Source: Aaosphaeria pasadenensis (taxonomy: Eukaryota > Ascomycota > Dothideomycetes > Pleosporales). From it: DNA of 64,000 nucleotides. The notes under the pieces were generated by a model. That model saw nothing but the letters and a program-made list of their open reading frames with translations, had not been told where the DNA came from and ran no database searches. The position numbers and the translations under genes are program-made. The stretch spans positions 620,001 through 684,000 of the forward strand of contig JAKLMB010000015.1 of assembly GCA_022813625.1 (NCBI GenBank), read 5' to 3'. This document shows, piece after piece, positions 45,332 to 58,523 of the stretch (position 1 is the stretch's first letter; every line of letters begins with the position of its first letter).

Positions 45332-48300
45332 ATGGTCCGCCTGAGAGAAATCCCCAGGACGGCCACCTTCGCCTGGTCGCCCGGCCCGACTGCACCATTG
45401 ATTGCAACCGGTACCAAGGCTGGTGCCGTGGACGCTGATTTCTCAAATGACACCACCCTTGAGCTCTGGGAGCTCAATTTGGATGCTTCAGATCAGGGTG
45501 TCGAGCTTCAGCCCGTCGCTACGGTCCAGGCCGAATCGAGGTATGCAGGAGGAACAATGGTCTCATTCGGACTCGGAATTGATCTCATGCTGATATACCA
45601 TCCAGATTCAATGACATCGCCTGGAGCCAACCGTGCGAGGACTATCCCCTAGGTATAATAGCTGGCGCACTGGACAGCGGGGCATTGGTACTATGGGACG
45701 CAGAAAAGCTGAAGGCGGGTGCAAGGTACAACCACTACATGACGGCCGCAATCCCTTAATAAAGTGTGCATTGCGGCAATTGGAACTCGGGAAACTGACT
45801 TGAAAAATAGTGATCCCGTCATTGAGCAGATCGACAAACACACCGGCCCCATCACCGCCATCCAATTCAACCCCTTCCGACCGCACATCCTCGCCTCCGC
45901 GGGCGCCAAAGGAGAACTGTACATCCACGATCTCGACGACGATTCGAAATCGTTCCGCCTGGGGAAGGCCGGTGCGAATCCGGATGAGTACACGACGTTG
46001 GACTGGAACAAGAAGGTTGCGCACATCCTCGCTACGGGAAGCAGCGGCGGCTTCGTCACAGTCTGGGATGTGAGGCAAAAGAAGGAGAACCTCACACTTA
46101 ACAACTTTGGCAGGAAGTCTGTCAGCGCTGTATCTTGGGACCCGGATGTTCCTACCAGGCTGGTGACTGCTATTCCGACGGACCAGAATCCGCTCGTCCT
46201 CGTGTGGGATCTTCGCAACTCCAACGCCCCCGAGAAGACTTTGCAGGCTCACGACCAGGGCGTTCTCTCGCTGTCGTGGTGTCTTCAGGATAGCGATATC
46301 CTTCTGTCCTGCGGAAAGGACAATCGCACAATTGCCTGGAACCCCCACACTGGCGAGACCCTTGGAGAATTCCCCGTCGTCACGAACTGGACTTTCCAGA
46401 CAAGATTCAACCCCTCGAACCCCAACTTGCTTGCGACCGCTTCCTTCGATGGCAAGATCGCTGTCCAGACTCTCCAAAACACTGGCGCGGCCAGTGACAC
46501 ATCCAAGGGCGCAACCCAGGCTCTGGACGGCGAGGATTTCTTCTCCAAGACTCACGTAGAGCCCCAAGGTGCCTCCTTTTCGCTCCAGAAGCCACCCAAG
46601 TGGCTCCAACGACGAGCTGGCGTATCTTTCGGATTTGGAGGCAAGCTTGTCCGTTTCGGAATCGTTGATGGCAAATCGAGGATCAACATCTCTACATTCG
46701 CAGTAGACTCTGATATCAGCACTGCCAGCGAGGAATTCGACAAGGCGCTCCAGAAGGGTGACCTTGCTGAGCTTTGCGAAGCGAAGATCGCAAAGGCGGA
46801 TACCGATGAAGAGAAGGCTGACTGGACGGTCATCGAGACTTTGATCTCTGATAGCCCACGAAGGAAGTTGGTCGACTATCTCGGATTTACAGACAAGCAG
46901 GAGGATGCTACTGAGACCACCAAAGAGGAGCCCGCCGAGACCAATGGTGCTGGTGATGACGACGCATCATTCTTCGATCAATCACAGAGTGGTGGCAGTT
47001 TCCTCGGTGATCTGGCCGCTTCCAAGGGCGCGAAGACGAACAACCCGTTCCAAGTGTACACAGGATCTGAGTCCGAGGCCGACAAGCAAATCACTCGCGC
47101 ATTGCTACTTGGAAATTTCGACACTGCTCTTGACGCCGCTCTCAAGGAGGACCGTTTGTCTGACGCTTTTATGATTGCCATCTGCGGCGGTGAGAAGGCC
47201 ATCGCAAAGGCCCAGGCGGCATACTTCAAGAAGCGATCTGACGGACCTAACTATTTGAGGCTGTTGGCTTCGGTTGTTGGCAAGAACCTTTGGGATGTAG
47301 TCTATAATGCCGACCTCAAGAACTGGAAAGAAGTCATGGCTACCTTGTGCACATATGCTGACGCAGCCGAGTTCCCCGACCTCTGCGAAGCTCTTGGAGA
47401 CCGCCTGCAGGAAGGTATCGAGGGTGACAACGGCTCCCTACGCAAGGACGCGTCTTTCTGCTATTTGGCTGGCTCCAAGCTCGAGAAGGTGGTCGTCAAC
47501 TGGGCACAAGAGCTTCAAGAGAGCGAGGCCGCTGGTGTGGAGAGTTCATCGGGAGACAACAGCTTCTCTATCCATGCTCGATCACTACAAGATTTCATCG
47601 AGAAGGTTACTGTTTTCAGACAAGTCACTGGATTCAAGGATGCCGAGCAGCAAAAGGAGAACGATTGGAAGTTGAGCCCGCTTTACGCCAAATACGTCGA
47701 GTATGCCGATATCGCCTCATCTCATGGCCAGTTGTCCATTGCTGAGAAGTACTTGGATCTTCTACCCGAGAAGTACCCTGCTGCCGACGTTGCCAGGAAT
47801 CGTGTTAAGAATGCGACGAAGAAGGCCGCCCCCCAGGCTCAGAGACAAGCTCAACCTTCGGCAGCTCAGCGACAAACCAGAGTCGTGCCAACGTACAATA
47901 CCCCACAGACTACCGCAGCGCCTGTACAACCAGCGGCCAACCCATACGCCCCGCCGAACCCGCTTGCTGCTCAGCCGCCAGCTCCCCAATTCGGAGGTGC
48001 TGCACCACCAGCACGCAACGCCTACACACCCGTTGGCTATCAACCACCGGCTTCTCAGCCATCAATCCCCCAGCCATCGATTCCTCAGCCTGGCTATGGA
48101 GGCTTCCAGCCTCAGCAGCAGCCTTTGGCTCCTCCTCCTCGGAACTTCTCGAACTCTCCCTCGATCGTACCCGCTGCTCAGCGAGGCCATATCGCTGCAT
48201 GGAATGATACTCCAGACTTTGGCCCACCCAAACCAACTTCACGCCGTGGAACGCCCGCTCAAGGCGTAGCCTCGCCCTTCCCTAACCAACAAGCCTACGG

Positions 48301-49319
48301 TCAAGCGTCTCCTACCTTTTCGTCAGCGAAGCCAACGCCTCCTCCTCCCCCGAAGGGACCTCCCCAGGGACCTCCTCGCATTGCGTCCCCGGCCGCAGCT
48401 CCTCAATTCGAGCGACCATCGTCCTCTGCTGCTAGCCAATATGCTCCACCTCAACCTACCGGATTTGCACCTCCTCAACAACCTGTTGTGCCTCGAGGAA
48501 CATCTCCCTACCAGCCACCACCATCAGCAGGACCCCCTTCGAACCGCTACGCTCCGGCTCCTGGCACCCAACCTTTAGCTCCTCAGGGACTTGGTGGAAT
48601 GCCACCACCTCGCAACATTGCTCCCCCTCCCGGCCAATTCACTCCTGCCAATTCGTACGCACCATCGCATCAGCCACCGCAAGCAACCCCGCCGCCCCAG
48701 AGCTTTGCCGCGCCGCCCCCGCGGGGTCCCCCACAAGGTCCTCCTCGAGCTGGACCTCCACCAGGGGGCCCAGCAGGTGGAACACCACCACAGCAGGTGG
48801 CGCCCCCGCCTGCTGCGGCCCCTCCTCCCAAGGCAGCATCGAAGCATCGTGAGTACCAATCATCCCCGTCCATGTATACATTCACTGACATCCCTCCCCT
48901 CCCAGCCCCCGGTGACCGCAGCCACATCCCCCCTTCCTCGCAGCCCATCTACGACATCCTGAACGCCGACATGCAGCGCATCAAGGCGCGGGCGCCCGCC
49001 CAGTACAAGCAGCACATCGCGGACACGGAGAAGCGCCTCAACATCCTCTTCGACCACCTCAACAACGAGGACCTCCTCAAGCCCGACACCATCCAGGACA
49101 TGATCGAGCTGTCCACCCACATCCAGTCCCGCAACTACGACCAGGCCGTCGCCCTGTTCACCGACCTCATGACCAACAAGAACGACGAGGGGAGCAACTG
49201 GATGGTAAGTCTACACCCCAACCCTGCCTACTGGATAATGGGGTTATGTGGATGCTAACGTGATTGAATAGGTTGGTGTGAAGAGGTTGATCCAGTTCAG
49301 TAAGAGCACTCCCGCTTAA
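45332..49319 (+). CDS. SEC31: COPII outer-coat protein Sec31
   Basis: Scaffold of the COPII vesicle coat; with Sec13 it forms the outer cage on ER exit sites and stimulates Sar1 GTP hydrolysis. 1,237 residues. Exons 45332-45540, 45606-45725, 45811-48848, 48906-49204 and 49272-49319. Order: an N-terminal WD40 propeller (residues about 1-370, with repeats ending LVLWDAEK, VTVWDVRQ, VLVWDLRN); a helical ACE1 region that contributes to the Sec13-binding edge; a Pro/Ala/Gln-rich disordered segment (about 690-1100) carrying many PP motifs for Sec23 contact; and a C-terminal helical domain ending WMVGVKRLIQFS. The fourth intron (48849-48905) is 57 nt, a multiple of three without a stop. Confidence 0.97.
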
Positions 49320-49955
49320 GAAGTGTTTTCGCCTAGCGCTAGGTGAATGATAGAGCGAGTGAGATAGAGAGAAATATGGAATACTGTAGACAAAAAACCA
49401 AGGTGGAGGAGGAGGCGGCGGTGGCTATTTTCTCTTTTAGCAATTGGATGGGTGGATGGATGTGATGGGATAGGTTGAGATGGGATGAACGAATTGGAAA
49501 TGAATGAAAAAACTCATCTACATACAAATGAAAGTGCAAGCGTGTGTTTTTTCCCCCCGCCACTGAACATTCGTGTTAGCAAGTACGATAAAAAAAGACT
49601 TCACACAGTAAAGAAGAGAAGAAATAGAGAGAGTTTTGTTTTGGTTTATTAAATTGAAGAATGGGAAATGAGATATCGTTTCTCATTTTCTCTATTCCTT
49701 TCGCCATTTCCCTTGGTGACACTATCTACGTATCTACCCGATTTATCTATGACTTGGTCATTGATTCTATCCTATGTACCCTAACCTACTAATGACTAAA
49801 CTATTTGGAATCGATCTATAGCGAAGGTGGTAATGATGATGATGATGCAGGTCATCGACGACGTGGTCCGGTTGGGGCTCAACCCCCTTTAGGCCAAAAC
49901 TCATGCTCGTCCACGGGCGGATTGCGCACTGGTTGCTTGCCTCTCGCGACTTCGC
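49320..49955. other. Intergenic between convergent genes
   Basis: 3' flanks of SEC31 and the methyltransferase-like gene. No other feature seen. Confidence 0.45.
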
Positions 49956-52900
49956 TCATCGGTTGTCTCGAAGACCCAGGTATACCCTCCAAGTGGCTCT
50001 CGTCTTCGGGCTCTTGCCAACTGGGCTTTTGCCAACTGGAAGCCAGAAGGGACTGTTCAAATTCGTACTCATGGCGCCGACTTCTTGTCCGATGCAGTTG
50101 TCCCATCCGCGGATCGCATTCATCATCCGATTCGGTATCGTCTTCATCGTAGCGCTGTACGGGAGAATTTCTAACTCGCTTTCTCCCTCTTGGGGGCTCC
50201 CTCGGTGATTGTTCAGACGAATCAGCTGCGCCCTCCTGTTCGTTCTCATCCTCTTGTCCAGAGTCGATCCTCTTGGCCGGAAAACTTTAGCCTGTTGTCT
50301 ACCTCTTGGGGGATCCCTCGATGACGACGGTACGGACGAGCTAGATGCGGTCCGCAACTCATTCCCATCCTCTGGTTCAGGCTCGATTCCCTCGATCAGC
50401 TCAACCTTACAGTCCTCGAGAGATATTTCCAATTCTTCGGCGGACTCCTCCTCTTCTTGCAGGGCTTCTTCGTCCACCTCGTTCTCATCATGGTCACCTT
50501 CATCGTCCTCATCGTCCTCATCGTCCTCATAGTCATCGTTTGCGTCGTATCTTTTCCTACGTATCTGCCGCCTAGCGTTTCTTTTGGAGCTTTCGGCCTG
50601 AGGTGCATCGTGGGTTGTGCCATCCCCGCCTCCGGTATCCACTTTACCATCTTTCTGTTGCGCTTCCGTCTTTTTCAAGGGGACTCTCCGGATTCCAGTA
50701 ATGCATGTCATGTAACCAAACGGGAACGTGTGCATCTTTCTCTGGTACTCAAAGTGCCAGTCTCTAATGCGACAGTCCTTAAATTGTGGTTGATCCGTGG
50801 AGACCGTAATCTCAGCCCTCGGATCCTCCATAGCCAGAATCACCACCCTCATCATCTCCTCAAATTCGCGTGTGTTCTTACAGCTAAATAGAGCATTGAT
50901 CATGAGCTGCAGGGAAATTAAAAGGCCGTACCGCCAGTGCAGCCTGTTCGAAGCCGAATTTGTCCTGGACCAGATAGGAAACCAGAAGATTGGGGCGTAA
51001 AAGAGGAAGAAGAAAAAGCTCAAGAGAGCCATGAGAAAGCAACCAATGCGCCGATCCCCAAGCTGTATGATTGCGAAACCGTCGGACTTCTCTAGAGCTT
51101 CTGACATAGTACAGATAGCCTCAAGATTATCAAAGTCAGAGAATGTCTGGCAGTACAATCTGAAAACCCGGTTCGCCCCCACCCTACTCCTTGGATAGAC
51201 TCCATCGTCTGGCTGGACGGGGTAGTTACGAAAATTATTGCTCCACAAGAAACGAGGTGTGTTCCATGCACCAATAGGCTGAGCAATAGAGGTGACGTTT
51301 TGCGAATGCGAGGTATGCTGATCCCAATACTCTGTTTTTGGAACGATGTCGGTCAATTTGAATTCGATGGGAACCGCACGGCTCATATTGGTGAGTTTCT
51401 CCAGCACAGGAGTCGGGCCTCCAACGCCGGAACCGATATCAACGACGACCAAGGGACGGTCGTCCTTGGTGAATCGTGAATAATCATCAGTCTTTTGGAT
51501 TGAATCTTGAAGTAGTAATGCCGCTGTTTTTGCAGGGCATTGAGCCTGTAGGATGGGAATCCGGCGCGACCAGAATAAGAGCCCTATGTTATCGCAGCAT
51601 TGCTCGAATGCCTCACGGTCACTATTTCGACGTTAACATGCTACTAAGACAGATGGGGTTTCTGTGGAAGAGCTTGGCTGTAATGTCAAACGTCAACTGG
51701 GAAATTGTGTTCGGCAGTGCCTTACATAAACTTGTATACCAGAGACTGGAGCTTATCCCAGAGATGATCGGCCATTAATTTGGGAGAATCGCAGTTGTCA
51801 TCTATGAATCGTTCAACTTTATGACGGAAGTCGGTGAATTCTTTGGCTGGTTCATCCGCCCACTCTTGTACTTTGTAGCGCGGTGGTCCTGGAGGAACTT
51901 TTACATCCAAGGAATCTTCGAGTCCATCGTCCTCACTATCTTTACGACGGTTGAATTTCACCATTCCTATTCGATCGCGCGTGTTGACTTTGCTTTCAGA
52001 TTTGGGCTCGGCGACAGCAACGTCCCACCTCAGGACTGTGGGAGAAAATTTGGCCGAGGGTTTCGCTTCTGAAAGCGGAAATCGACGAGGGCTGATGGTG
52101 AGAACGTGTGCGAATTTTACAGCTGATGGTGGATGGAGGAATATGATACGGTATGGGACCTTACTGGCATTAGTGTTTGTTTTACGTGAGTAGCACTTCT
52201 CCCCTCGTGTATTTCACTTACCATTACATCTCTCGTCCTGACATTCCATGCCGTACTTATAGGATCTTGCAGTGTTTGAGGAAAGTTGGTCCATTCTCGA
52301 CGCCTCCGGCCCTTGACGGCTGGAATAGCTACTTGTCCGAAGGGATCTTGTGGAGCTTTGGGAAATTGTGGTGGTGGAACGCGAGAGAGCACTGGGTCTC
52401 CTGGCCCAAACTTGGATTGAGAATTGTACCAGCAACCTCTATCCGATTCCGCTTCGGCATAAAGAATCTGCTCGACGAAGTCCGCGTCGACGGTGGCTCC
52501 CTAATCACTTACCTTCATCCGAGCCAAGTATAGACGATCGTCAAGTTCTCTTTCTTCTTGGTCGATCTCGGGTGGCTGGTCGTCTTCTGTGGGCTCAGTA
52601 CAGGATTCTTCCGCAGCTGAGTGTTCTACGATCCATTCCCTGACCGTAACGACTGTGCCCGATGGTAGAACTACTCCCTCGTTTGTGTGGGACGTCAAAG
52701 CTGAATCTGTCGTAGCCAAGGATGACTCTGTAGGCCCGTGGTCTTCATGAATGGTATTCCGTCGTGGTCTTCCATATATTCCACTGGGCCCTGCTTCGGA
52801 TTGCTCCTCCCATGTTTGACTCTCAGGCGAGGATGATTCGTCCTGATCGTCTGGAACCGCCGCGTGGTCTCCAAATGGATCCTCGTCATCGTGGGCATCG

Positions 52901-53126
52901 CCATCATCATCCAGAGATGTCTGTGTACGTAAATTTTCGTCGCACTCTGACGCATCGTTATCCGATACAGCTACAAGGCTCATCAACAAATCTGTTCACA
53001 CCCGCGCGATTCGAAAAGGAACAAACCCTGGGAGTCCTTATTTTCCCCCTTGGCGACTTCCTCGTCGACTTTCTTTTTAATATCTAGAAACTCCACATTA
53101 ATGTCTGCAAGCTTGCTCTCCACCAT
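49956..53126 (-). CDS. Membrane-anchored methyltransferase-like protein
   Basis: About 974 residues; exons 53027-53126, 52513-52991, 52222-52467, 51726-52159 and 49956-51621, which close in frame. The N-terminal 190 residues are acidic and disordered. The middle carries a Rossmann methyltransferase domain with motif I VVVDIGSGVGGPTPVLEKL and EFKLTDIVPKTEYW; the catalytic role is unknown. Then come two membrane spans (GCFLMALLSFFFFLFYAPIF and YGLLISLQLMINALF), a DWHFEYQRKMHTFPFGYMTC block, and a long acidic tail (DDYEDDEDDEDDEGDHDENE). A fungal family of this shape is known to me only as uncharacterised. The intron after ARMK has two in-phase acceptors (see findings); the unspliced frame would stop at TAG 52501-52503. 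Confidence 0.75.
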
Positions 53127-53691
53127 ACAGAGGAAACTGACTGCTTGTCTCCGCCATATTGACCTGGTGTGTAAGGAAAGGATGGTAAGTTGATGGACGG
53201 AGTGTAAGTTGATTAGCGATAGTAGAGATTGTAAATCTTAGCGATGAGGATATTTTGTTGTCAATGGTGTTGTGAGGGTGAGAGAGGTTGAGGATTTTCT
53301 GTTCCGTTTGAAGGGGAGCTAGCTTCCGGGTTAGCAGGAGCAAAGAAGTTTGGAAGGTGCCATGAGCTCGGCTGAAAATTTGCAGATGGGAAGGAAGGAC
53401 TGAAGGATCTCTAGATGTATGGTATAGATCGTGCCTTTGAAATCGTAATCAGACAGTGATACATAATGAAGTAACTTGATTGACGAAGGTATGGCATATC
53501 AGTGAATTTTCGCACATCGTCTTTGATGAACTGGCCAAATTTCCTCCCGAGCATTGCCTAAAATTACTGGTTTTGGAGTTCTTTATCGACTGACCTGCGG
53601 ACACTCTGTGAAGGATCGGTCCGCCTCGTGGTAATATACTCTATTTTCTATTGTAGGGGTATCTTAAACCTTGGGTTTATCGTGAATTCCA
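53127..53691. other. Intergenic
   Basis: Upstream of the methyltransferase-like gene and 3' of the polymerase. No gene supported; a short alternative upstream start (53156) for the former is out of frame. Confidence 0.4.
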
Positions 53692-56485
53692 TCAATGCTG
53701 CTCATGCCAACGATTATGCGCTTCAATGGCGAACAGCGGGAGTGTGGCACCGCACTGTGGACAATGAAACGTGTCGTCATCCGGCATATCTTCATCCTCT
53801 GATTCCCACAATGCACTGCCGCCACCCCCGCCTTGCTCTGCATCCTCTTCCATATTTACCAACGGGAAGGGCTTTGCCTCCACATCCTTCATAACCTCGT
53901 CCGGGATTTCAAACCTGTCGGGATCTCGGAGAATTTCCCCCTCGATCCTTACGGCATCTTCCCCCAGATCGATCTCGTCTTCCTCTTCGACCCTCCACTG
54001 CCGCAGGACGTCATCCTGGCGCTTGAACATCTTTGCAATGTTTCTTCCTACCCCACCCTTGGCTGTGTCGCTCGCTGCGTCGACCATATTGGTCGCCGCA
54101 AGGTTGACCAGGGATAGATTCCACCCGCTCTTTTCTGGATGGAGTCTTCGAAACAAGGGGATCAATGTTTCCGACACCAGGCGATCAGCCAGAGAGTCTG
54201 TGGAATCCCGCAGGTTGAACACGAAGTTTGGCATCGCTGCCGAGCGAGAAATCCTGGCGAACGAGCGGTTTCGACTGCCGTCGGGGTTCTGTGGGGGTCG
54301 AGGTCGTGTGGAGAGTCGAATCGTCTTTGGAAATGCCATCCATCGCTTTTTAGTAGTGCTTTTTGGGTCTTGAGCCGCGGCATCTAGAGCTGATTCGTTA
54401 CGAGTTTCATCGACGTCGTCGTCATCGTCGTCATCATCATTCAAGAGGTCTGTGTGCATGCGATTGAGCAAGCTCCTTGCCAGCATGTGTAGCTCTTTGA
54501 GCAACTCGTCATACGTGTCGAGACGAACATAACTGTCTTCGATACTGATTTGTTTTGGAACTTCGCGCGCGTGGCCAACTTCAGTATCGTCGAAACCATT
54601 GAGGAGGTTCCAAACCCTGGTCCCAATTCCGTGTGGTGTACCAGGTCCCCCCAGTAGGCGCTCGAGAACGTCGGCGCCCATCCCGGGGGAGGTTCGTACG
54701 TCTCTTACGAGTACATCTCTTTCATCTCGTAGCACGAGATTTTCTTTTGCAGAGAGATCGAGCTCCGAAGGCCGCCCTAGGATGTGGGTTCGGAGCTTCT
54801 GCGCCAGCTTGAAGCCAATTCCTGGAATCTTACCCACCTCATGGCCGTCGACAAAGGAAGTGACGTTGTCGACGACGAAAGTATTCGTGTCAGATACATC
54901 GTACGGCGGTAGCAGGGTCGTCTGACCGTTTGGTTTGTGGAGATTGCCGACAAGCTTTGACAATAGCTTGTTTGTAGAAACGCCAACGGTGCACGTATAC
55001 CCTTTCTGGGTTTCAAGCAACTGGCGCACGTGCCTGGCGTAGTGGGACCCAAGATGTAGTCGAAGAAGAAAGTCGTTACAATCTGAGGCGGCGCCTACGC
55101 GTCCTATTAGCTATACTGCATTCGAATGAAATTCGTGCGAGAGGAAATAATGGCCGTAAGATGGAAACCCCATTTGGGCACGCCTCGGCTGTGTCTTCGT
55201 TGTGCTGCACCAGACCAAATTTCGGGAGAAATATAGTAGGTCCAGCTCAACATCCCGAGTGTGTGGATAGCCAAATCACCGTACATGGGGTCAAAAGGAA
55301 ATAATAATTAAGCCTCATTGATGCCCGTCTAGGTTCGAGAATTTACCCCGTTGAATGACGTAGCCAATGTCGGAAAATATCTACTGCGTATAAAGCAGAT
55401 TGCAGGCTTACCTGTCTTATTCATCGCTTGCGGATAAGTACCGCCAGCGACCTGCGCTGCGTCAAAGGTGAAGCCCAGCGTAGGATCATCTTTGGAAAGA
55501 CAAAAGAACGAGTTTGCGAGATCGTTGTGGTTTAGTAGGCTAAAATTATAGTCCACGGTGTCCGAAATGTCCATGAAAACCTGTTTTGGAATTGTTCAAT
55601 TCTCTGACTCTACGGCGCGGACTGGAATAGACATGGCACGAGGGAATCAATAGTATGTCTCAAGATGACATAAGGAAGGGGTGGCAGTGTAAACGGAAGA
55701 TACCAGCCAGCTGACAGGGAATGAGACAAACGCACCTCGTCGAAACCCAGCCTGTCAACTTTTCCATTCCAAGAGAAGGACTTGAGGAAGGCATATAGCT
55801 CTTTGGAAGCGTCTCTGAAGCGTGTGAGATCCTCACCCAGTACTATGACAACCTCTGGACATATTCGTTTTGCATCTTTGATAAGCTGCAGTTTGTAGAG
55901 GCCCTGGATAGACACCCGTCAGCGGATTGACGCCCGAGTGGAATGTCAGATGACAGGAGCGGTGGGGACGGCGTACTCGTCGGCGCGCCTCATAGTTGCA
56001 GGTGACCACGATCTGTTTCTGTTGCACAGCCAGTGGAAGATTCTTCAGCGATGGTGTTTCATTCTCTATGACGGAGGCATAAAAGCAGTCCTAAGTTGTT
56101 GCGAGAGAGGATGTAAGCTAAACCGGGTTCGGATTGGAGCGCGAAATCACTAGGGTGGAACGAGAAGGGCCTACATAATCCTGCGGTCGCAAGGCGGAAC
56201 ACGTTAGCAGCCATTCAACAACATAGATAGCATCATTGTTTTGTTATTGCGCAAAAAGATGCCCAAGTGAGATTGTAGTCGCGAGTAATTTCAATTAGGC
56301 CGAGCGGCCGCTGCGTATAACGGAGGAGCAGTTGGCGGAAGCGGACATAGCGTCCAGGCAGTGCAGAGCAGAACATAATAGAACAGAGGGCTTGGCCTTA
56401 CAAAGTGCAGGATGACGGAGTCTAGCTGCCTCTCGAGCCTCTTCCTTCGTGGAATATGATGGTGAGGATGATGTTGGTCCTCCAT
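53692..56485 (-). CDS. DNA polymerase iota homologue (Y-family)
   Basis: Translesion DNA polymerase, 647 residues. Exons 56402-56485, 56175-56180 (6 nt), 55977-56090, 55736-55903, 55412-55580 and 53692-55094; the frame closes. Motif FDYDCFYASV (28-37) supplies a metal Asp; YEARRRGLYKLQ, GEDLTRFRDASKE, DRLGFDEVFMDIS (metal Asp/Glu), GVSTNKLLSKLV and LHKPNGQTT follow, the iota-type order. GKIPGIGFKLAQKL is the helix-hairpin thumb. The C-terminus has a UBZ-like C2H2 finger (CPQCGATLP...HNRWH). Iota rather than eta is suggested by the NKLLSKLV-KPN block. It acts in nuclear DNA damage bypass. Confidence 0.93.
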
Positions 56486-58523
56486 TGTGGGATTAGTTGA
56501 AGCGGAAGCGCTGGGCGAGGTTCAGTAAATTACAAAGACGGTACGAGGTTGAGTAGAGCGCCTGGCAGGCGGTGTTTGTTGGTGCGGCGTTCGCTACGAT
56601 TGATTGATTGCGTTTAGGAGGCCTGGCGCCTTGCAGACCGACCGACCAACCTGCATCTGGTTTCTTGACCATTAGTTACCTAGATGCCTAGGTGTGTAAG
56701 TATGACTAGTTAATCGATGGCTGCGGCGAGGTTTCACAACTGGCTTGCGAATGCTTCAGCGGAGACGCGCGGGTTTGAAACACAGCGATAGTGTTTGATG
56801 GATGCAGAATGGGATGGGTTGGAATGGAGTCGAAAACGAAACGGGCCTGAAGCAGTCCGATATCCGCATCGGCTGATTGGCATGCCCAGTCGCCCGGACT
56901 AATTGGGTAGTACCGATACGGGGTGTTGGAGGGCGGATATTGGTTGAGCGTCTTATGAGGAAGCGCCGCACAATAGATCAATCACACAATACGCAATAGA
57001 TGCAGCGGCTGCACGAGACAGGACAGGGTGGGTAGGAGTAGGAGTAGGAGTAAGAGTAGAAAGACAGGAACGGTAGGGGGTTATGCGACGGAAAAGGCCC
57101 AATCCAGTCCAGTCAGTAGAGTACCTAATGCTACGGACGATACAATAGTGGTATGATGGTAAAATAGTGGTATATGGTGGGGTAGAGCAGGGTAGAATTT
57201 GATGATGACTGCACTACTACGGAGGGTACGTATTGATCACTGATCAAAAGAGGGTGACTAGGTGGACTATTGGAGTCTGGATGTGTAGACCGTACTACTT
57301 GTACGAGTAGGTAACAAAGTGGTCTGTGAACCATCTGTAGTGCACTGGTGTAGTGTAAGTGTACTCGTAAGTGTAAGTAAGTGTGTAAGGCTAGAAAGGG
57401 GACTTGAATTGGTATTCATTCATACAGTCAGGATTAGTAGAGAGGAATAAAAAGAGAATGACGGAGATGATAATGATTATGAAAGACTAGATTTGAGTTT
57501 TTTTCGTTACCTGCATGAAAGAGGTACAGAGAAGAGCATGAGGGTGATGATTACGATGGATGGTAATTATGGCAAACGGTGAATGGAGAAACGTTGTATG
57601 GTGAATGGTGGTGAATACCTAGGTGAACTTGCAGTGGTTGATGGATGATGGATGATGGGATGGTGGCGAAGAGCCGAAAATAGAGACTCTATTTCCGTCA
57701 TTGGCCACGGAATCCAGACGACACACGGACCCATTGTCTTGGCAAGTGGGTTTATGTAGGTGTAGGTGGGTGAGCAGGGATTGGGGGGAAGGGACTAAGC
57801 AGGGATGGATCCACTTATTCCTACAAGGGAACAAGGATCGGCCGTATCGACAGGACTCGTCCGTCTGTCTGGCGTTTGGCTGGCTGGTTGGCTGGTTGGT
57901 CTATTCTTCCTCTTCCTCCTCTTCCTTCTACTCTACTCACTCCTCCTCACTCACTCTTACTCTTCTCTAAACTATTCTAATTACTACTATTACCTACATG
58001 GTCCTAATGCAATAATACACACTGCAAAAGTAGATTCAAGGCGTGCGTAACTCTGCCTCCCCCAAGGGACCCACCCAGACTCTTCTTTCTTTATATCTCA
58101 TCATGCCCCTCATGACTGCCCTCTTTTCGAGTTGATCGATCACCATCCCATACACACTACACTACTACCACCACTACCACCACTACTGCCACTTACTCAC
58201 ACCACACCACCCACCAACAACCTTACTCTTAACCCTACCTTATACTCGCTCTACCCTACCGCCGCCGTCAGCAGCCTTCATCAACCTCCCCCCAGTGGAA
58301 TTAAAACAATACGAGTCTGAGACAGCTCAACTACACAACAAAATACGAATACACCCGGCTCCCCTCTCCAACCTCTCTCATTGCCAATAAAACAACTATC
58401 ATCCACCACTACCACTACAACCACCATCACCACCAAAGGGAACACTGCACACACACATACGGATCATCTGCGCAACCAACAAATTACTCATACCTTACCA
58501 CCTGCTCCTAGAGCACTCGACAC
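56486..58523. other. Intergenic, 2.0 kb
   Basis: No gene supported. Short tandem gtagga repeats at about 57031-57059 and long AC/CT-rich leader sequence (about 58100-58500) before the next ATG. One of the frames in the leader (58132-58320) is too low-complexity to call. Confidence 0.4.

Noticed and set aside
45608..46609. Minus-strand 333-codon frame opposite SEC31
   Set aside because: Antisense of the WD40 exon; no start context or domain.
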